From Fimbriiglobus sp. (lineage in GTDB: Bacteria > Planctomycetota > Planctomycetia > Gemmatales > Gemmataceae): DNA of 42,459 nucleotides. Shown in pieces: positions 18,392 to 28,243 of this stretch (position 1 is the stretch's first letter; the number at the start of each line of letters is the position of its first letter). The stretch spans positions 1 through 42,459 of the forward strand of contig JALOQR010000007.1 in the NCBI GenBank assembly GCA_025459365.1, in the 5' to 3' direction. The translations under genes were made by a program, and so were the position numbers. The notes below the pieces were generated by a model, which was not told where the DNA came from, made no database searches, and worked only from the letters and a program-made list of their open reading frames with translations.

Positions 18392-20671
18392 CTACTCTTT
18401 ATCCTTCGGTTCTGGGATGCCGTAGAACTTCACGGCGTTCTGGTGGAACACCTTGTTCGAGACGGCTTCCCCCTTCTCGGCGAAGTAGCCCTTCACCAGT
18501 TTCAGCACCGAGGCGTAGTCGTCGGTCATCTCGGACACCGGCCAGTCGCTGCCGAACACGAGGCGGTCTTCGCCGAACGCTTCGACCGCCAGGTCGAGGA
18601 CCGGCTTGTAGAAGTCGAGCGACTTTGGCGCGGGTTGCTTCTTCACCAGCCCGTACAGCGCGGATACCTTGCAGTACACGTTCGGGTGCTTCGCCACCGC
18701 CTTGAACTTCTTCACCCACTCGGGGTCGAGCGGCTTGGCGGTCAGTTCGACGTTGCCGAAGTGGTCTAGGATGATTTTCAGCTTCGGCACGCGGCGGGCG
18801 ATCTCGGCTGCGTCGTCGAGCGAATACTCCTTTGGGTTCAGGAGCAGGTCGACGGTCCGGCCGGCCTTCGCCGTCAGCTCCAGGTGGCGGAAGAACTCTT
18901 GGCCCAGTTCCTTCTGGGTGCGGCCCGAGAGCCGGTAGCCGACGTACCGCTCGTCCTTGTACAGTTTCTCGAACAGGGGCACGAACTCGTCGGTGCCGAT
19001 CACCTTGGACAGGTTGCCGACGACGCCCCGATACAGTGCCTTGTTCTTCGACGTGACGTCCAGGTTCCACTGATTGTCGTCGAGGCTCTGCCCGGCCTGC
19101 ACGACGACGACCCCTTTCACCCCGTTCGCGGCGGCGAGCAAACGCATGTCTTTCGGAAGGAACGACTTGTTCAGCACCTTGTTGTCGGCGGCGATCCAGC
19201 CCAGCCCATCCCGCCGCTCGATGTCCCAGAGGTGGACGTGGGTGTCGATGACTGGCATCGCGGCCGTTCCCTTCGGGGGGTCCGCACCCTTCGGCGGGGC
19301 GTAACCGACGGCCTTCATCTGCGCGGTCAGTTCGCCGTCCAGTCTCTCCAGCAGTTTCGCGTCAGTCGCCAGGTTCTTCGTCTCGTACGGGTCGGCCTTC
19401 AGGTCGAACAACTCGGTCCACTCCGGGTGGCCGGGGTACTTCACCAGCTTGTGGGTGGTGGTGCGAACCGCGTGGCAGGTGGGGACGTCGCCCAACTCCT
19501 TGTAATACTCGGCGAAGAACGAGTCTCGCCACTTCGCCGGCTTTCGACCCGCCACCAGGTTCTTCCAACTCGCCCCCTGCATCTCCTTCGGGATCGGCAC
19601 CCCGGCCAGGTCGAGGAAGGTCGGGGCGAGGTCGATGTTCAGCACCATCTCGTCTACCGCCTTCCCCTTGGCGAACATCCGCGGGTAGCGGACCAGGAAC
19701 GGGATGCGGAGGGACTCCTCGTACAGGGACCGCTTGTCGCCGGAGTTGTGTTCGCCCAGGTAGTACCCGTTGTCGCTGGTGTACACCACCACCGTGTCGT
19801 CGGTCAGTTTCAGGTCGTCGAGCGTGTCGAGCAGCCGGCCGACCTGCTCGTCCACACCCGCGACGTGCCGTAGGTAGTCGAGGTGGACCGCATTGTCGGC
19901 GAGACCGGGCGGATACTTGCCCGTCTTCGCGTCCTTCTGGTGGAACACGGCCGGCACCCCGCAGTTCGGCGTCGGGCGGCTGGTCTCGTTGGCGTACAGC
20001 TTCCGCAGGTGTTCCGGCAGGTTGGTCCCGCCGCGGGGGCCGTGTGCGCTCTTCAGCCCGACGACCACCGCGAACGGCTTGTCGCGGTTCTCCTTGATGA
20101 ACCCGATCGCGTAGTCGGTGCTCACGGCGTCGACCCACCCTTTGGTCGGGGTGGGCTTGCCATCGATCTCAAACGGGCACTCGTTGTACTTGCCCTGGCC
20201 GACGAAACTGGCCGAGTAGTCGAACCCCGGCCGCGGCCCCTTCTGGTTGCCCATGTGCCACTTGCCGACGTACGCCGTCTTGTACCCGGCCTCGCGGAGC
20301 AGGCTGGCGTGGGTGACGGCGTCGGCGGGGAATGGGGTACCGTTGTTCGTGATACCGTTCGCGTGGTTGTACCGCCCGGTGAGGAACGCCGCCCGACTGG
20401 GGGCACAGAGCGACAGGGTGACGAACGCGTTGCGGAACCGCACGCCCCCGGCCGCCAGCCGGTCCATGTTCGGCGACTTGAACCACGGGAACCGGGCGGC
20501 CTTGTCCTGCTCCTTCTGCACCACCCCCATCGCGTCCCAGCGGTGGTCGTCCGAGTAGACGAACACGAAGTTGGGCTTGCGGTCGGCCGCGGACCCGGAT
20601 GTGACGCACGCCACTAGGGCGAAGACCGCCGCCAGCGCGCGACCGACCGGGGGCGAAACGGATGTCATCAT
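18392..20671 (-). CDS. Sulfatase fused to amidohydrolase-2 (COG3618, fuconolactonase-like) domain
   Basis: Signal peptide after MMTSVSPPVGRALAAVFALVACVTSGSAA; sulfatase motifs KPNFVFVYSDDHRW, LCAPSRAAFLTGRY, GKWHMG, YTSDNGYYLGEHN; after a short linker MPVIDTHVHLWDIERRDGLGWI...LKIILDHFGN...DRLVFGSDWPVSEMTDDY. Confidence 0.9.
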   Translation of the reverse strand: MMTSVSPPVGRALAAVFALVACVTSGSAADRKPNFVFVYSDDHRWDAMGVVQKEQDKAARFPWFKSPNMDRLAAGGVRFRNAFVTLSLCAPSRAAFLTGRYNHANGITNNGTPFPADAVTHASLLREAGYKTAYVGKWHMGNQKGPRPGFDYSASFVGQGKYNECPFEIDGKPTPTKGWVDAVSTDYAIGFIKENRDKPFAVVVGLKSAHGPRGGTNLPEHLRKLYANETSRPTPNCGVPAVFHQKDAKTGKYPPGLADNAVHLDYLRHVAGVDEQVGRLLDTLDDLKLTDDTVVVYTSDNGYYLGEHNSGDKRSLYEESLRIPFLVRYPRMFAKGKAVDEMVLNIDLAPTFLDLAGVPIPKEMQGASWKNLVAGRKPAKWRDSFFAEYYKELGDVPTCHAVRTTTHKLVKYPGHPEWTELFDLKADPYETKNLATDAKLLERLDGELTAQMKAVGYAPPKGADPPKGTAAMPVIDTHVHLWDIERRDGLGWIAADNKVLNKSFLPKDMRLLAAANGVKGVVVVQAGQSLDDNQWNLDVTSKNKALYRGVVGNLSKVIGTDEFVPLFEKLYKDERYVGYRLSGRTQKELGQEFFRHLELTAKAGRTVDLLLNPKEYSLDDAAEIARRVPKLKIILDHFGNVELTAKPLDPEWVKKFKAVAKHPNVYCKVSALYGLVKKQPAPKSLDFYKPVLDLAVEAFGEDRLVFGSDWPVSEMTDDYASVLKLVKGYFAEKGEAVSNKVFHQNAVKFYGIPEPKDKE

Positions 20672-20813
20672 GATCAACTCCTCGGTCGCGATCTGGGTGG
20701 CAACCACTCGAGCGAGTGCCTGGCTCGTTTGGCGTGGGGATGGGGACTGATGGCGTCACCCTGCCGCGTGTGTCATCCGATGGCCGCCGTCCGTGTCTGA
20801 CGGCTCTGCGCCG

Positions 20814-22337
20814 TCACTTGCCACGTTTGTCCCACGTGATTTCGACATCGTTCTTCTGCTTCGCACCGAGTGTGCTCCGCCCGTCGGTCACGTACTTCTC
20901 CATGAGTGCCGACAGTTCCTTGACCTTGTCCGGTTCGGCCGCGTACCGGTTGTCCTTCTGCGTCGGGTCATTGGCCAGGTTGAACAGTTCACCCGCGGCG
21001 GTGTGGGAAACGTACCCGCGGTCCTTCTTCCACCAGTCCGGTTCCCCCTTCTTGCCGTTGTCGTCGCCGGTCGGGGCGAGGATCAGCACCCAGTCGCCCT
21101 TGCGGACGGCGAACTTGCCCTGCCCGCTGTGGTGGACCGTCGCTTCCCGCAGCGGCATATTCCGCTTCTCGCCGAGGAGTGCGGGCAGGATGTTGACGCT
21201 GTCTACGCCCGCGTCGGCGGGGAGTTTTACACCCAGCATGGCGGCCAGTGTCGCCATGAGATCGACGTGACAGACGGTCTCGTCGCAGGTCGTGCCGGCT
21301 TTGATCTTGCCAGGCCAGCGGGCGACGAACGGGACCCGGTGCCCGCCCTCCCAGGCGTCCCGCTTGGTGCCGCGGAGGGTGCCCATGCTGGCGTGCCCGT
21401 GGTCCTTGAGCCGGTCGTAGGCCCCGTTCTTGATCTCGACGACTTCCGGCCCGTTGTCGCTGGTGAACACCACGAGTGTGTTCTTCTCCACGCCTGCCGC
21501 CTTCAGTGCGTCCAGCACCTTTCCGACGACGTGGTCCGTCTGCACCACGAAGTCCCCGAAATCCCCGGCCTTGCTCTTCCCCTGGAATTCGGCCGACGGC
21601 ACCACCGGAAAATGCGGCGACGTGAGCGGCAGGTAGAGGAAGAACGGCTTGTCGCCCTTCGCCGCTTTCCCGATGAACTCGACCGCCCGCTTTTCCAGGC
21701 CGGGCAGGATGTCCACCAGTTTCCAGTCGGGCACCGTGAGGCCGGCGATGTTGAACATGTCCTTGCCGACCGGGGCGGCCTCCGACGGGACGCCGACGGT
21801 GCGGTCGTTGTCGATGAAGCAGTACGGCGGGTAGTTGGGCACGTCGGTGCCGAAGTACGAGTCGAACCCGCGGGTGGTCGGCCCGTCGGGGATGGGTTTG
21901 GTGAAGTCCCGTCGGCCGTCGTCGCCGGGTTTCGGCCAGCCCCACCCGAGGTGCCACTTGCCGACGCAGGCGGTGGCGTACCCCTGCTCGCGGAGCATGG
22001 CGGGAACCGTCAGTTGCTTCTCGGCGATGAGCGGCGGGGAGAACGGGCCGATGACGTTCCGCTGGAGCCTCGTCCGCCAGGCGTACCGGCCGGTGAGCAG
22101 CGCGTACCGGGTGGGCGTGCAGACCGCCGACGGCGAGTGGGCGTCCGTGAACCGCACGCCCTCCTTGGCCAACCGGTCGATGTTCGGCGTCGGGATCTTC
22201 GACTTCGCGTTGTAGCAGCCGGGGTCGCCGTACCCGAGGTCGTCGGCCAGGAGGAACACGATGTTCGGCTGGTCGGCGGCGAAGGCCGAGGCCACGGCGA
22301 ACAGGAGCAGGGTGCAGACGGCGAAACGGGCGGACAT
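20814..22337 (-). CDS. Arylsulfatase, secreted
   Basis: MSARFAVCTLLLFAVASAFAADQPNIVFLLADDLGYGDPGCYN; active site AVCTPTRYALLTGRYAWR; GKWHLGWGWP; FTSDNGPEVVE. Confidence 0.93.
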   Translation of the reverse strand: MSARFAVCTLLLFAVASAFAADQPNIVFLLADDLGYGDPGCYNAKSKIPTPNIDRLAKEGVRFTDAHSPSAVCTPTRYALLTGRYAWRTRLQRNVIGPFSPPLIAEKQLTVPAMLREQGYATACVGKWHLGWGWPKPGDDGRRDFTKPIPDGPTTRGFDSYFGTDVPNYPPYCFIDNDRTVGVPSEAAPVGKDMFNIAGLTVPDWKLVDILPGLEKRAVEFIGKAAKGDKPFFLYLPLTSPHFPVVPSAEFQGKSKAGDFGDFVVQTDHVVGKVLDALKAAGVEKNTLVVFTSDNGPEVVEIKNGAYDRLKDHGHASMGTLRGTKRDAWEGGHRVPFVARWPGKIKAGTTCDETVCHVDLMATLAAMLGVKLPADAGVDSVNILPALLGEKRNMPLREATVHHSGQGKFAVRKGDWVLILAPTGDDNGKKGEPDWWKKDRGYVSHTAAGELFNLANDPTQKDNRYAAEPDKVKELSALMEKYVTDGRSTLGAKQKNDVEITWDKRGK

Positions 22338-22404
22338 GGCGGGGACACCTGGGCCGGAAGACGGCCGATACATTGAACACCGCCGCCGACGGAACGGCCC
22401 GCCC

Positions 22405-23223
22405 TCACTTGGCCGGCTTCTTCTCACACGGCTCCTTCATGGCGGTGCCCATCGCCTCGCTGATCCGGTAGTACGTCTCGGCGTTCGTGTTCCAGTGGTA
22501 ACCCTGGTTGCTTGTCGAGGCCGCGGCCTCGCGTCAGAACGATCGCTTCTTGACGAACGCCACGTTCCCCTTGAGTGACCCTCCACCCACGGGGAGTGAT
22601 CGCCGTACGGGATCGCCCCTTTGCCGGTGTAGAACCGCAACAGCTTGGCACTCCGTTCGATGGCGGCCGACACATCGGCGTCCTTGACCCCCGCTTCTCG
22701 CGCCAGCACCAGTCCGATCGTCAGCACCACCCCTGGCGAGTTCATCATCCCGTACCCGCCCAGACGCCCGTCCGGAATTGCGAACCCATGCCCCCACGAG
22801 CCGACCGCACTTTGCCCCTTGGCGGCTTCCAGCGCGAGCCGCTTCAGGCCCGGCAGCACCGACTCGTCGCCGGTGGCCAGGACGTACTCGGCGAGGAACA
22901 CCATGCAGTAGCCGTAGTACCAGGTCTGCATGCTCTTGGCTGAATAGCCGGCCGCCCACTCGGCATCCTTCTTCACCAGCGGCAGGTGGTCGGCGTTCCC
23001 GCTGGCCAGCAAGGCGAGCGCGTTGAGCGACCGCGGGATGGCGTCCATCTCGGCGTACCCGGGCTTCACCATCCGTGTCGTGCTTCGCGCCCTTCGGGAC
23101 TTTCGCCCCATTGGTGAAGTCCGGGATCGTCGGCGGGTCCTTGGCGGCGACCGCGGCGTGGCACGCGAGAAGGGCCGTGACGAACAGACCAACGGCCCGT
23201 CCCGCGACAGCAGTGAGAGTCAT
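22405..23223 (-). pseudogene. Disrupted DUF6288-like secreted protein
   Basis: Coding potential switches frame: N-term MTLTAVAGRAVGLFVTALLACHAAVAAKDPPTIPDFTNGAKVPKGAKHD in one frame, central VKPGYAEMDAIPRSLNALALLASGNADHLPLVKKDAEWAAGYSAKSMQTWYYGYCMVFLAEYVLATGDESVLPGLKRLALEAAKGQSAVGSWGHGFAIPDGRLGGYGMMNSPGVVLTIGLVLAREAGVKDADVSAAIERSAKLLRFYTGKGAIPYGDHSPWVEGH in another, terminal NQGYHWNTNAETYYRISEAMGTAMKEPCEKKPAK* in a further segment. Confidence 0.7.
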
Positions 23224-23252
23224 GGTGGTGTCCTCGGAACCGGGCGGGTGGG

Positions 23253-23479
23253 TCACATTTTCGGAGGTTCCGGCCGCTTGCGGTCTCGGTCCCGCATCAC
23301 CTTCAAAGCGGGGCCGTCTTCGGGTCGTCGGCCAGGCTGTTGAAGGTGGTGACGCTGGCGTGCCCTTGCACGTTCGACTGGCCGGCCAGGATGAACACTT
23401 TGAGCGGCTTGGCGGCCGAGGCCGTGGCGGCCAGAACGAGGAGTAGAACGCCGACGCGGAACAGGGGGAGGCGGCTCAT
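23253..23479 (-). pseudogene. N-terminal fragment of sialate O-acetylesterase-like (SASA) protein
   Basis: MSRLPLFRVGVLLLVLAATASAAKPLKVFILAGQSNVQGHASVTTFNSLADDPKTAPL then a frame break (LKVMRDRDRKRPEPPKM* in the shifted frame); catalytic GQSN present, remainder absent. Confidence 0.7.
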
Positions 23480-24184
23480 TTCTTCTTCTCCGCGGGGGAT
23501 GTGAGCGTGTACTCGTCGAACGTCACGTCGTACTTGGTATTCGTGTTGTGAACCGCCACCGGTCCGACCACCACCGCACCCACACCGGGCAGATTCTGCG
23601 CGGTACCGAACATCGATGACCACGTCTTGCCGTCGAGACTTTTCGCACAGGTGAACTCCTCGCCCCGTCGGTTGCGGCGAAGGTAGACCGGCTGCACGAT
23701 CAGTTTCTCGTCCGCGGTACCGCCGTCCGATCCCTTCTTGCCGTTGCCGTGGCGCGAGAACATGCTGAACCGGCTCACCCAGGTGCCGTCTTCCTGACAC
23801 TGACGGGCCAGGAGGACCAAAGTCGTCTTCGGGTCGTCCGCCGAGTGGAGGGCGATGCCCGCGGACGCGTCCGGGGCGCCCCGGCCGACCACCGTCAGTT
23901 CCTTGGCGTCCGGCGGTGTGTGAGTGATGCGGACGGTCAGTTCGAAGTCGCCCTCCACCTTCCGGGCGACAAGTGGGCGGGCCTGATTGTGAGTGGCCGA
24001 AGCGGCTGCAGCCTCTTTCGCCAAACTGACCCGGAGTTCACCCGGTTGGGGCATTTCGCACGTCAACCCCTTTGGTTTCAACCGCTGAGCCGAAGCCCTC
24101 GAACGTCTTGGGCGTCTGCTTGGGCACCGGCGCGGCGACGGCGAGAGCCGTCAGCACGAGCGAGAACACGGCAGTGCGAGTCAT
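23476..24184 (-). pseudogene. DUF1349-like secreted protein with 1-nt frameshift after signal peptide
   Basis: N-term MTRTAVFSLVLTALAVAAPVPKQTPKTFEGFGSAVE in one frame; remainder KPKGLTCEMPQPGELRVSLAKEAAAASATHNQARPLVARKVEGDFELTVRITHTPP... in another (track ORF 23476-24081). Confidence 0.65.
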
Positions 24185-24209
24185 TCCGTTCCCTCCGAGC
24201 GATCCACGT

Positions 24210-25580
24210 TCACCCTACGAACTGCTTGATCGGGCCGGTCTGGTCGACGCCGAAGCGTGCCAGGCCGGGGTCGAGGTCGCCGTAGTGCTTGACCGGGTTG
24301 CCGTGAGCGTTGAGCAGGGTGGTGTACCAGTTGCCCAGCGTCTTGTGCCCCGGCTCGCCGTAGTTGGGCAGGCGGATGTACTTCCCGCGGATGTCCAGCT
24401 TGGCGTTCTTACCACTGAGCACCACGAACGGGTACTCGGTGCCCTGCGAGTGGTGCGTCTCGCCGTTGTCCGGGAAGTAGAAGATCATGGTGTTGTCGAA
24501 CACCGTGCCGTCCCCCTCGGGGGCGGCTTTCAGCCGGGCGGCAATCGTATCGACCAGCTTCATGTGCTGCTTCCGCACGGCGAACCGCACCTCGTCGGCG
24601 GTCAGCTTGCCGAACCCCTTGCCGTGCCCCACGTCGTGCAGGTTCACCTTCTCCGTTTCCAGCCCCGGCAGGCCGGTGTACTCGTGCCCGAGTTCGTCCA
24701 CGGTGAAGGCGACCACGTTCGTGAGGCCCGACAGGAGCGCCGCCAGCAGCACCTCCACGTGTCCCCGCTGGCGGTCCACGGTGGTCATCTCGTCGGCCAG
24801 GTACTTGGCGTCCAGTTTGGGCACGTGCGGGCGGATGGCGTCGGCCATCGCGTCTACCTTGCGGTCCCGCTCGCGGACCGCTTCGAGCGAACTGGCGTAG
24901 GTCGGCACCTTGTCGGCTTCGCGTTTGGCGGCGAACTCCAGCGCCGTCCGCCCGAGTTGCGACTTCGCCTGAACTTCCTTGTCGGCGGACACCGATTTGA
25001 ACAACTCCTGAACGGCCAACTTGGGCGAGCCGAAGGCGTAGTTCGGCTGCTGCGGGCCGCGGGCGGAGAAGCCGGTGGCGATGCCGTTCAGCGTTCCGCG
25101 GGCGTTGCCCCCGCCGAGCGGGAAGCAGGCCAACTCGACGTGCCCCATCGGCGACGGGAACAGCCTGGCCAACTCGAAATCGACCGTCGCCCACTTGATC
25201 GAACTCACCCGCTCGTTCGCCTTGAACACGCCGAGCGACGAGCACCAGGTGTGGTGCCCGGTGGTACACATCTTCCCGGACAGCCCCTGGAGGATGGTCA
25301 GGTCGGACGTGTGGGCGGCCAGCGGCTTCATCCACTCGGGCAGTTCGTGCTTCGTCAGGTCGAGGTTCAACGGCCCCTTCTTCGCTTCCGTCGCCGCATC
25401 GTCCTTGCCCAGCGACGGTGGCACCATGACCGACGGGAAAAGCCCGTTCCCCTTGTGCAGGAAGACGAAGCGCATGGGCGGCTTGCCGCCCGTCGGCTTC
25501 GCCCACGTCGCCCGTGGGGCGAGTGCGAGCGTGGTGGCCCCGAGGGCGGCGGTCGCCATGAAGTCGCGGCGGGTGGTCAT
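24210..25580 (-). CDS. DUF1552 domain protein, Tat-type N-terminus
   Basis: MTTRRDFMATAALGATTLALAPRATWA; GKPPMRFVFLHKGNGLFPSVMVPPSL...KPLAAHTSDLTILQGLSGKMCTTGHHTWCSSLGVF. Confidence 0.9.
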   Translation of the reverse strand: MTTRRDFMATAALGATTLALAPRATWAKPTGGKPPMRFVFLHKGNGLFPSVMVPPSLGKDDAATEAKKGPLNLDLTKHELPEWMKPLAAHTSDLTILQGLSGKMCTTGHHTWCSSLGVFKANERVSSIKWATVDFELARLFPSPMGHVELACFPLGGGNARGTLNGIATGFSARGPQQPNYAFGSPKLAVQELFKSVSADKEVQAKSQLGRTALEFAAKREADKVPTYASSLEAVRERDRKVDAMADAIRPHVPKLDAKYLADEMTTVDRQRGHVEVLLAALLSGLTNVVAFTVDELGHEYTGLPGLETEKVNLHDVGHGKGFGKLTADEVRFAVRKQHMKLVDTIAARLKAAPEGDGTVFDNTMIFYFPDNGETHHSQGTEYPFVVLSGKNAKLDIRGKYIRLPNYGEPGHKTLGNWYTTLLNAHGNPVKHYGDLDPGLARFGVDQTGPIKQFVG

Positions 25581-25582
25581 GC

Positions 25583-28075
25583 TCAGCTCCCGGGTTTCTT
25601 GCGGTAGACGAACGAGTCGGAGGTCAGCAGCGACACGACGACGGCGTTGAAGCTGCCTCCGCTCTTCAGGTAGGCTTGGTCGGCGTCGATCAGCGTTCGC
25701 GAGTCGGACGGCAGTTCGTTGCGGCCCATGAAGAAGCGGAAGGCGTGGCGGATGATCGACTGCCGCACGCGGTCCGACTTGACCAGCCGGTCGATCAGGT
25801 CGAACGAGTCCTTCACCGGGCCGTCGAGTTTCGCGTCGCCCGTCCCGGATAGAACCCCCGTCGGGTCGATCGGTTTCGTCTTGTACACGTCGAAGGTGGA
25901 TTTGCCGTTCCCGGTCTTAATGAGGTTGTCCGGGTGTTCGAGCGGTTCGAGCGTGCGGAACCGGCCGAAGTCGTCGAACTGCTCGAGCGGGTAGCCGAGG
26001 GCGTTCATGCGGCTGTGGCACTTGACGCACGCGGCCGACTGCGTGACCGCGCTCACCCGCTCCCGCAACGTCTTGTGCGGGTCGTCCGGAACCTTGGCAT
26101 CGACCGTGATGGGCACGTCTGGCACCACCCCGGCGAGCAGCTTCTCGCGGATCCACTTGCCGCGGCGGATGGGGTCCGACGCGGTGTTGGCGGAGAACGC
26201 AACCAGCCACGCCGGGTGGGTGAGAATGCCTTTACGGTTCGGCAGTGCGAACGGCTGGACCGGCTGGTAGTCGAGCAGGTCGTCCCCGCCGTACTTGCCC
26301 CCCTGGCCTGGCATGCTCGGCAGGTTGTACAGGGGGGAGTACCAGTAATGGTTGCCGTGCGCCCAGGGCAGGACGGTGAACGGCGTGCGGCCCTTACCGA
26401 ACGTGTACTCGAAGTGGGTCATCAGCCGCACGATGCTGTTGTCGTGGTTCGCCTTGCTCTTCCCGGTGGTCCCTTTCGGGTCGATGTACTTCTTGATGAC
26501 GTCCGCGTGATCGACGGCCACCTGCTCGGGGTCCCTCTTCCAGTCGGTGTCCTTGAGCGCCTCGTACACCGCCTTCCACTTGTCGATCTGTGCCGGCCCC
26601 TGCTTGTTGTCGTGCGGGTGGTACACGTAGTACTTGTCGGTGGTGAGCAGCGTCTCGAACACCGCCTGGTCCCGGTCCATCGCCCACAGCACCACCCGGT
26701 CGGCCTCGTCGATCAGGCGGCCGGGCGTCTGCGTGTTCCCGCGGTCGGCGTTTGCGTAATACCCGTCCGCCCGCTTGCCGTCCTTGAACACCTTCACCGC
26801 CGCCGGGTAGCCGAAGAACTCGCGGACGAAGCGGACCAGCCGCGGGTGGGTCGCGGTCGTCGGCGGGAAGAAGCCGAGGGACTTGTCGACCGGCCCGGCG
26901 AAGTACGCCGGGTCGGCGAGCAGGCGGCGGACCTCCCGCTCGTAGTCGGCCTTCGTGGTCAGTTTTCCGTCCCCGGCCGCTTTGAGAAGCTGCGCGTCCG
27001 GCCCGCGGTCGCCGAGCGCGAAGGCGATGGCGTACGACGCCTCCCGCGGGGACAGCGGCACGCGCCCGGCCTCGTCCGGCTTGCCCTCACCGAACTCCAG
27101 TCGGTACACGAACTCCGACTCCAGCAGCACCGCCTTCAGCATCTGCCGCAGGCCTTCGGTGTTGCCGGCCAGCTTGATCGCGTCCCGCGTCAGGGTGAGG
27201 TACTGGCCGAGTTCGGCGTCCGTCGCCTGCCGCTGAAGCACCAGCCCGAATTGCGTCTGCACGGCGGCTGTGATCTCGTCGTCCGTCGGGGCGCCTTTCT
27301 TGGTGACGACCACTTCGAACGCGGCGGGGGCGGTCTTCGGCGCCCACTTGTCTTTCGGGTCGGCGGGTGTGGCCTTCGGGTCGCCCACCTTCACCCGCGC
27401 GGCTTGCAGTTGCTTGCCCGCGATCCACTCCGCGTTGGTCAGCATCACCAGCAGGTGGCTGCCGTCGAGGTGGGTCAGGTCGTAGTACCGCACGCCGGAG
27501 TGGTCAGGCAACACGAACGGGTTGGTCACCCCGTAGAAACCCGACCGGCGGAAGTTGTCGCGCTCCTTCCCTTCGAGCCCGAACACGTCCAGCACCCGCT
27601 CGTCGAAGATCTGCGGGCTGACCAGCCAGCGGCGGGCGGGGGTGAACGCCTTCTCCGTGTTCGACCCGTCGAACAGGGATGTGTGATCGACGTAGTTGCC
27701 AGCGTCCGGGTACGGCAGGCGGTCGTCCAGTTTCGACGCCTTGTACTGGCGCAACTCGGCCCGCACCCAGTCGGCGAGCACCTTCGCCTCCTTCGCGGCC
27801 GGTTGGTCCTCCTTCGGCGGCGGCATCATCCCGAAGAAGAGTTGATCTTGCACCTTGTTCAGCACGTCGAGTCGGTCGTTCAGCTTGAGCGTCTCCAGCC
27901 CGTCGAGCCGCACGCCCCCGCTCGCCTTCGCCCCGTGGCAGTCGGCGCAATACTTCGTCAACACGCCCTGCACGTCTTTCGGGATGGCGAACGGCGGATC
28001 GGCGGCGCGGATCGGGCCAACGACACCGCCGACCGCGACGAGGGCGACCACCGGCAGGCAGTTCCAGACGGACAT
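25583..28075 (-). CDS. DUF1592/DUF1588/DUF1585-type cytochrome-c-like protein
   Basis: Start MSVWNCLPVVALVAVGGVVGPIRA at 28075; heme motif LTKYCADCHGAKASGGVRLDG; AACVKCHSRMNALGYPLEQFDDFGRFRT; FRFFMGRNELPSDSRTL; directly upstream of the DUF1552 gene. Confidence 0.92.
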   Translation of the reverse strand: MSVWNCLPVVALVAVGGVVGPIRAADPPFAIPKDVQGVLTKYCADCHGAKASGGVRLDGLETLKLNDRLDVLNKVQDQLFFGMMPPPKEDQPAAKEAKVLADWVRAELRQYKASKLDDRLPYPDAGNYVDHTSLFDGSNTEKAFTPARRWLVSPQIFDERVLDVFGLEGKERDNFRRSGFYGVTNPFVLPDHSGVRYYDLTHLDGSHLLVMLTNAEWIAGKQLQAARVKVGDPKATPADPKDKWAPKTAPAAFEVVVTKKGAPTDDEITAAVQTQFGLVLQRQATDAELGQYLTLTRDAIKLAGNTEGLRQMLKAVLLESEFVYRLEFGEGKPDEAGRVPLSPREASYAIAFALGDRGPDAQLLKAAGDGKLTTKADYEREVRRLLADPAYFAGPVDKSLGFFPPTTATHPRLVRFVREFFGYPAAVKVFKDGKRADGYYANADRGNTQTPGRLIDEADRVVLWAMDRDQAVFETLLTTDKYYVYHPHDNKQGPAQIDKWKAVYEALKDTDWKRDPEQVAVDHADVIKKYIDPKGTTGKSKANHDNSIVRLMTHFEYTFGKGRTPFTVLPWAHGNHYWYSPLYNLPSMPGQGGKYGGDDLLDYQPVQPFALPNRKGILTHPAWLVAFSANTASDPIRRGKWIREKLLAGVVPDVPITVDAKVPDDPHKTLRERVSAVTQSAACVKCHSRMNALGYPLEQFDDFGRFRTLEPLEHPDNLIKTGNGKSTFDVYKTKPIDPTGVLSGTGDAKLDGPVKDSFDLIDRLVKSDRVRQSIIRHAFRFFMGRNELPSDSRTLIDADQAYLKSGGSFNAVVVSLLTSDSFVYRKKPGS

Positions 28076-28243
28076 GGGTTCCCCTCGGCCCCGGCTGGCC
28101 GTGGCAGGGCAAAGAATCGGTGACATTAGTTTGCCGCGCTTCACCAGCGATTCCCGGAAAAACTGTGACGAACCCCGGAAACGGTGGAGCACCCGCCGGC
28201 GGTGTGAAATCGGTCGGACCGGCCGCACACCCGCCCGACGGAC

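Noticed and set aside
24072-25607. Long plus-strand ORF of 511 aa (similarly 20793-22376, 25934-28123, 28787-30457, 18884-19873)
   Set aside because: Antisense shadows of DUF1552, sulfatase, DUF1592 and PhoD genes; no recognisable domains.
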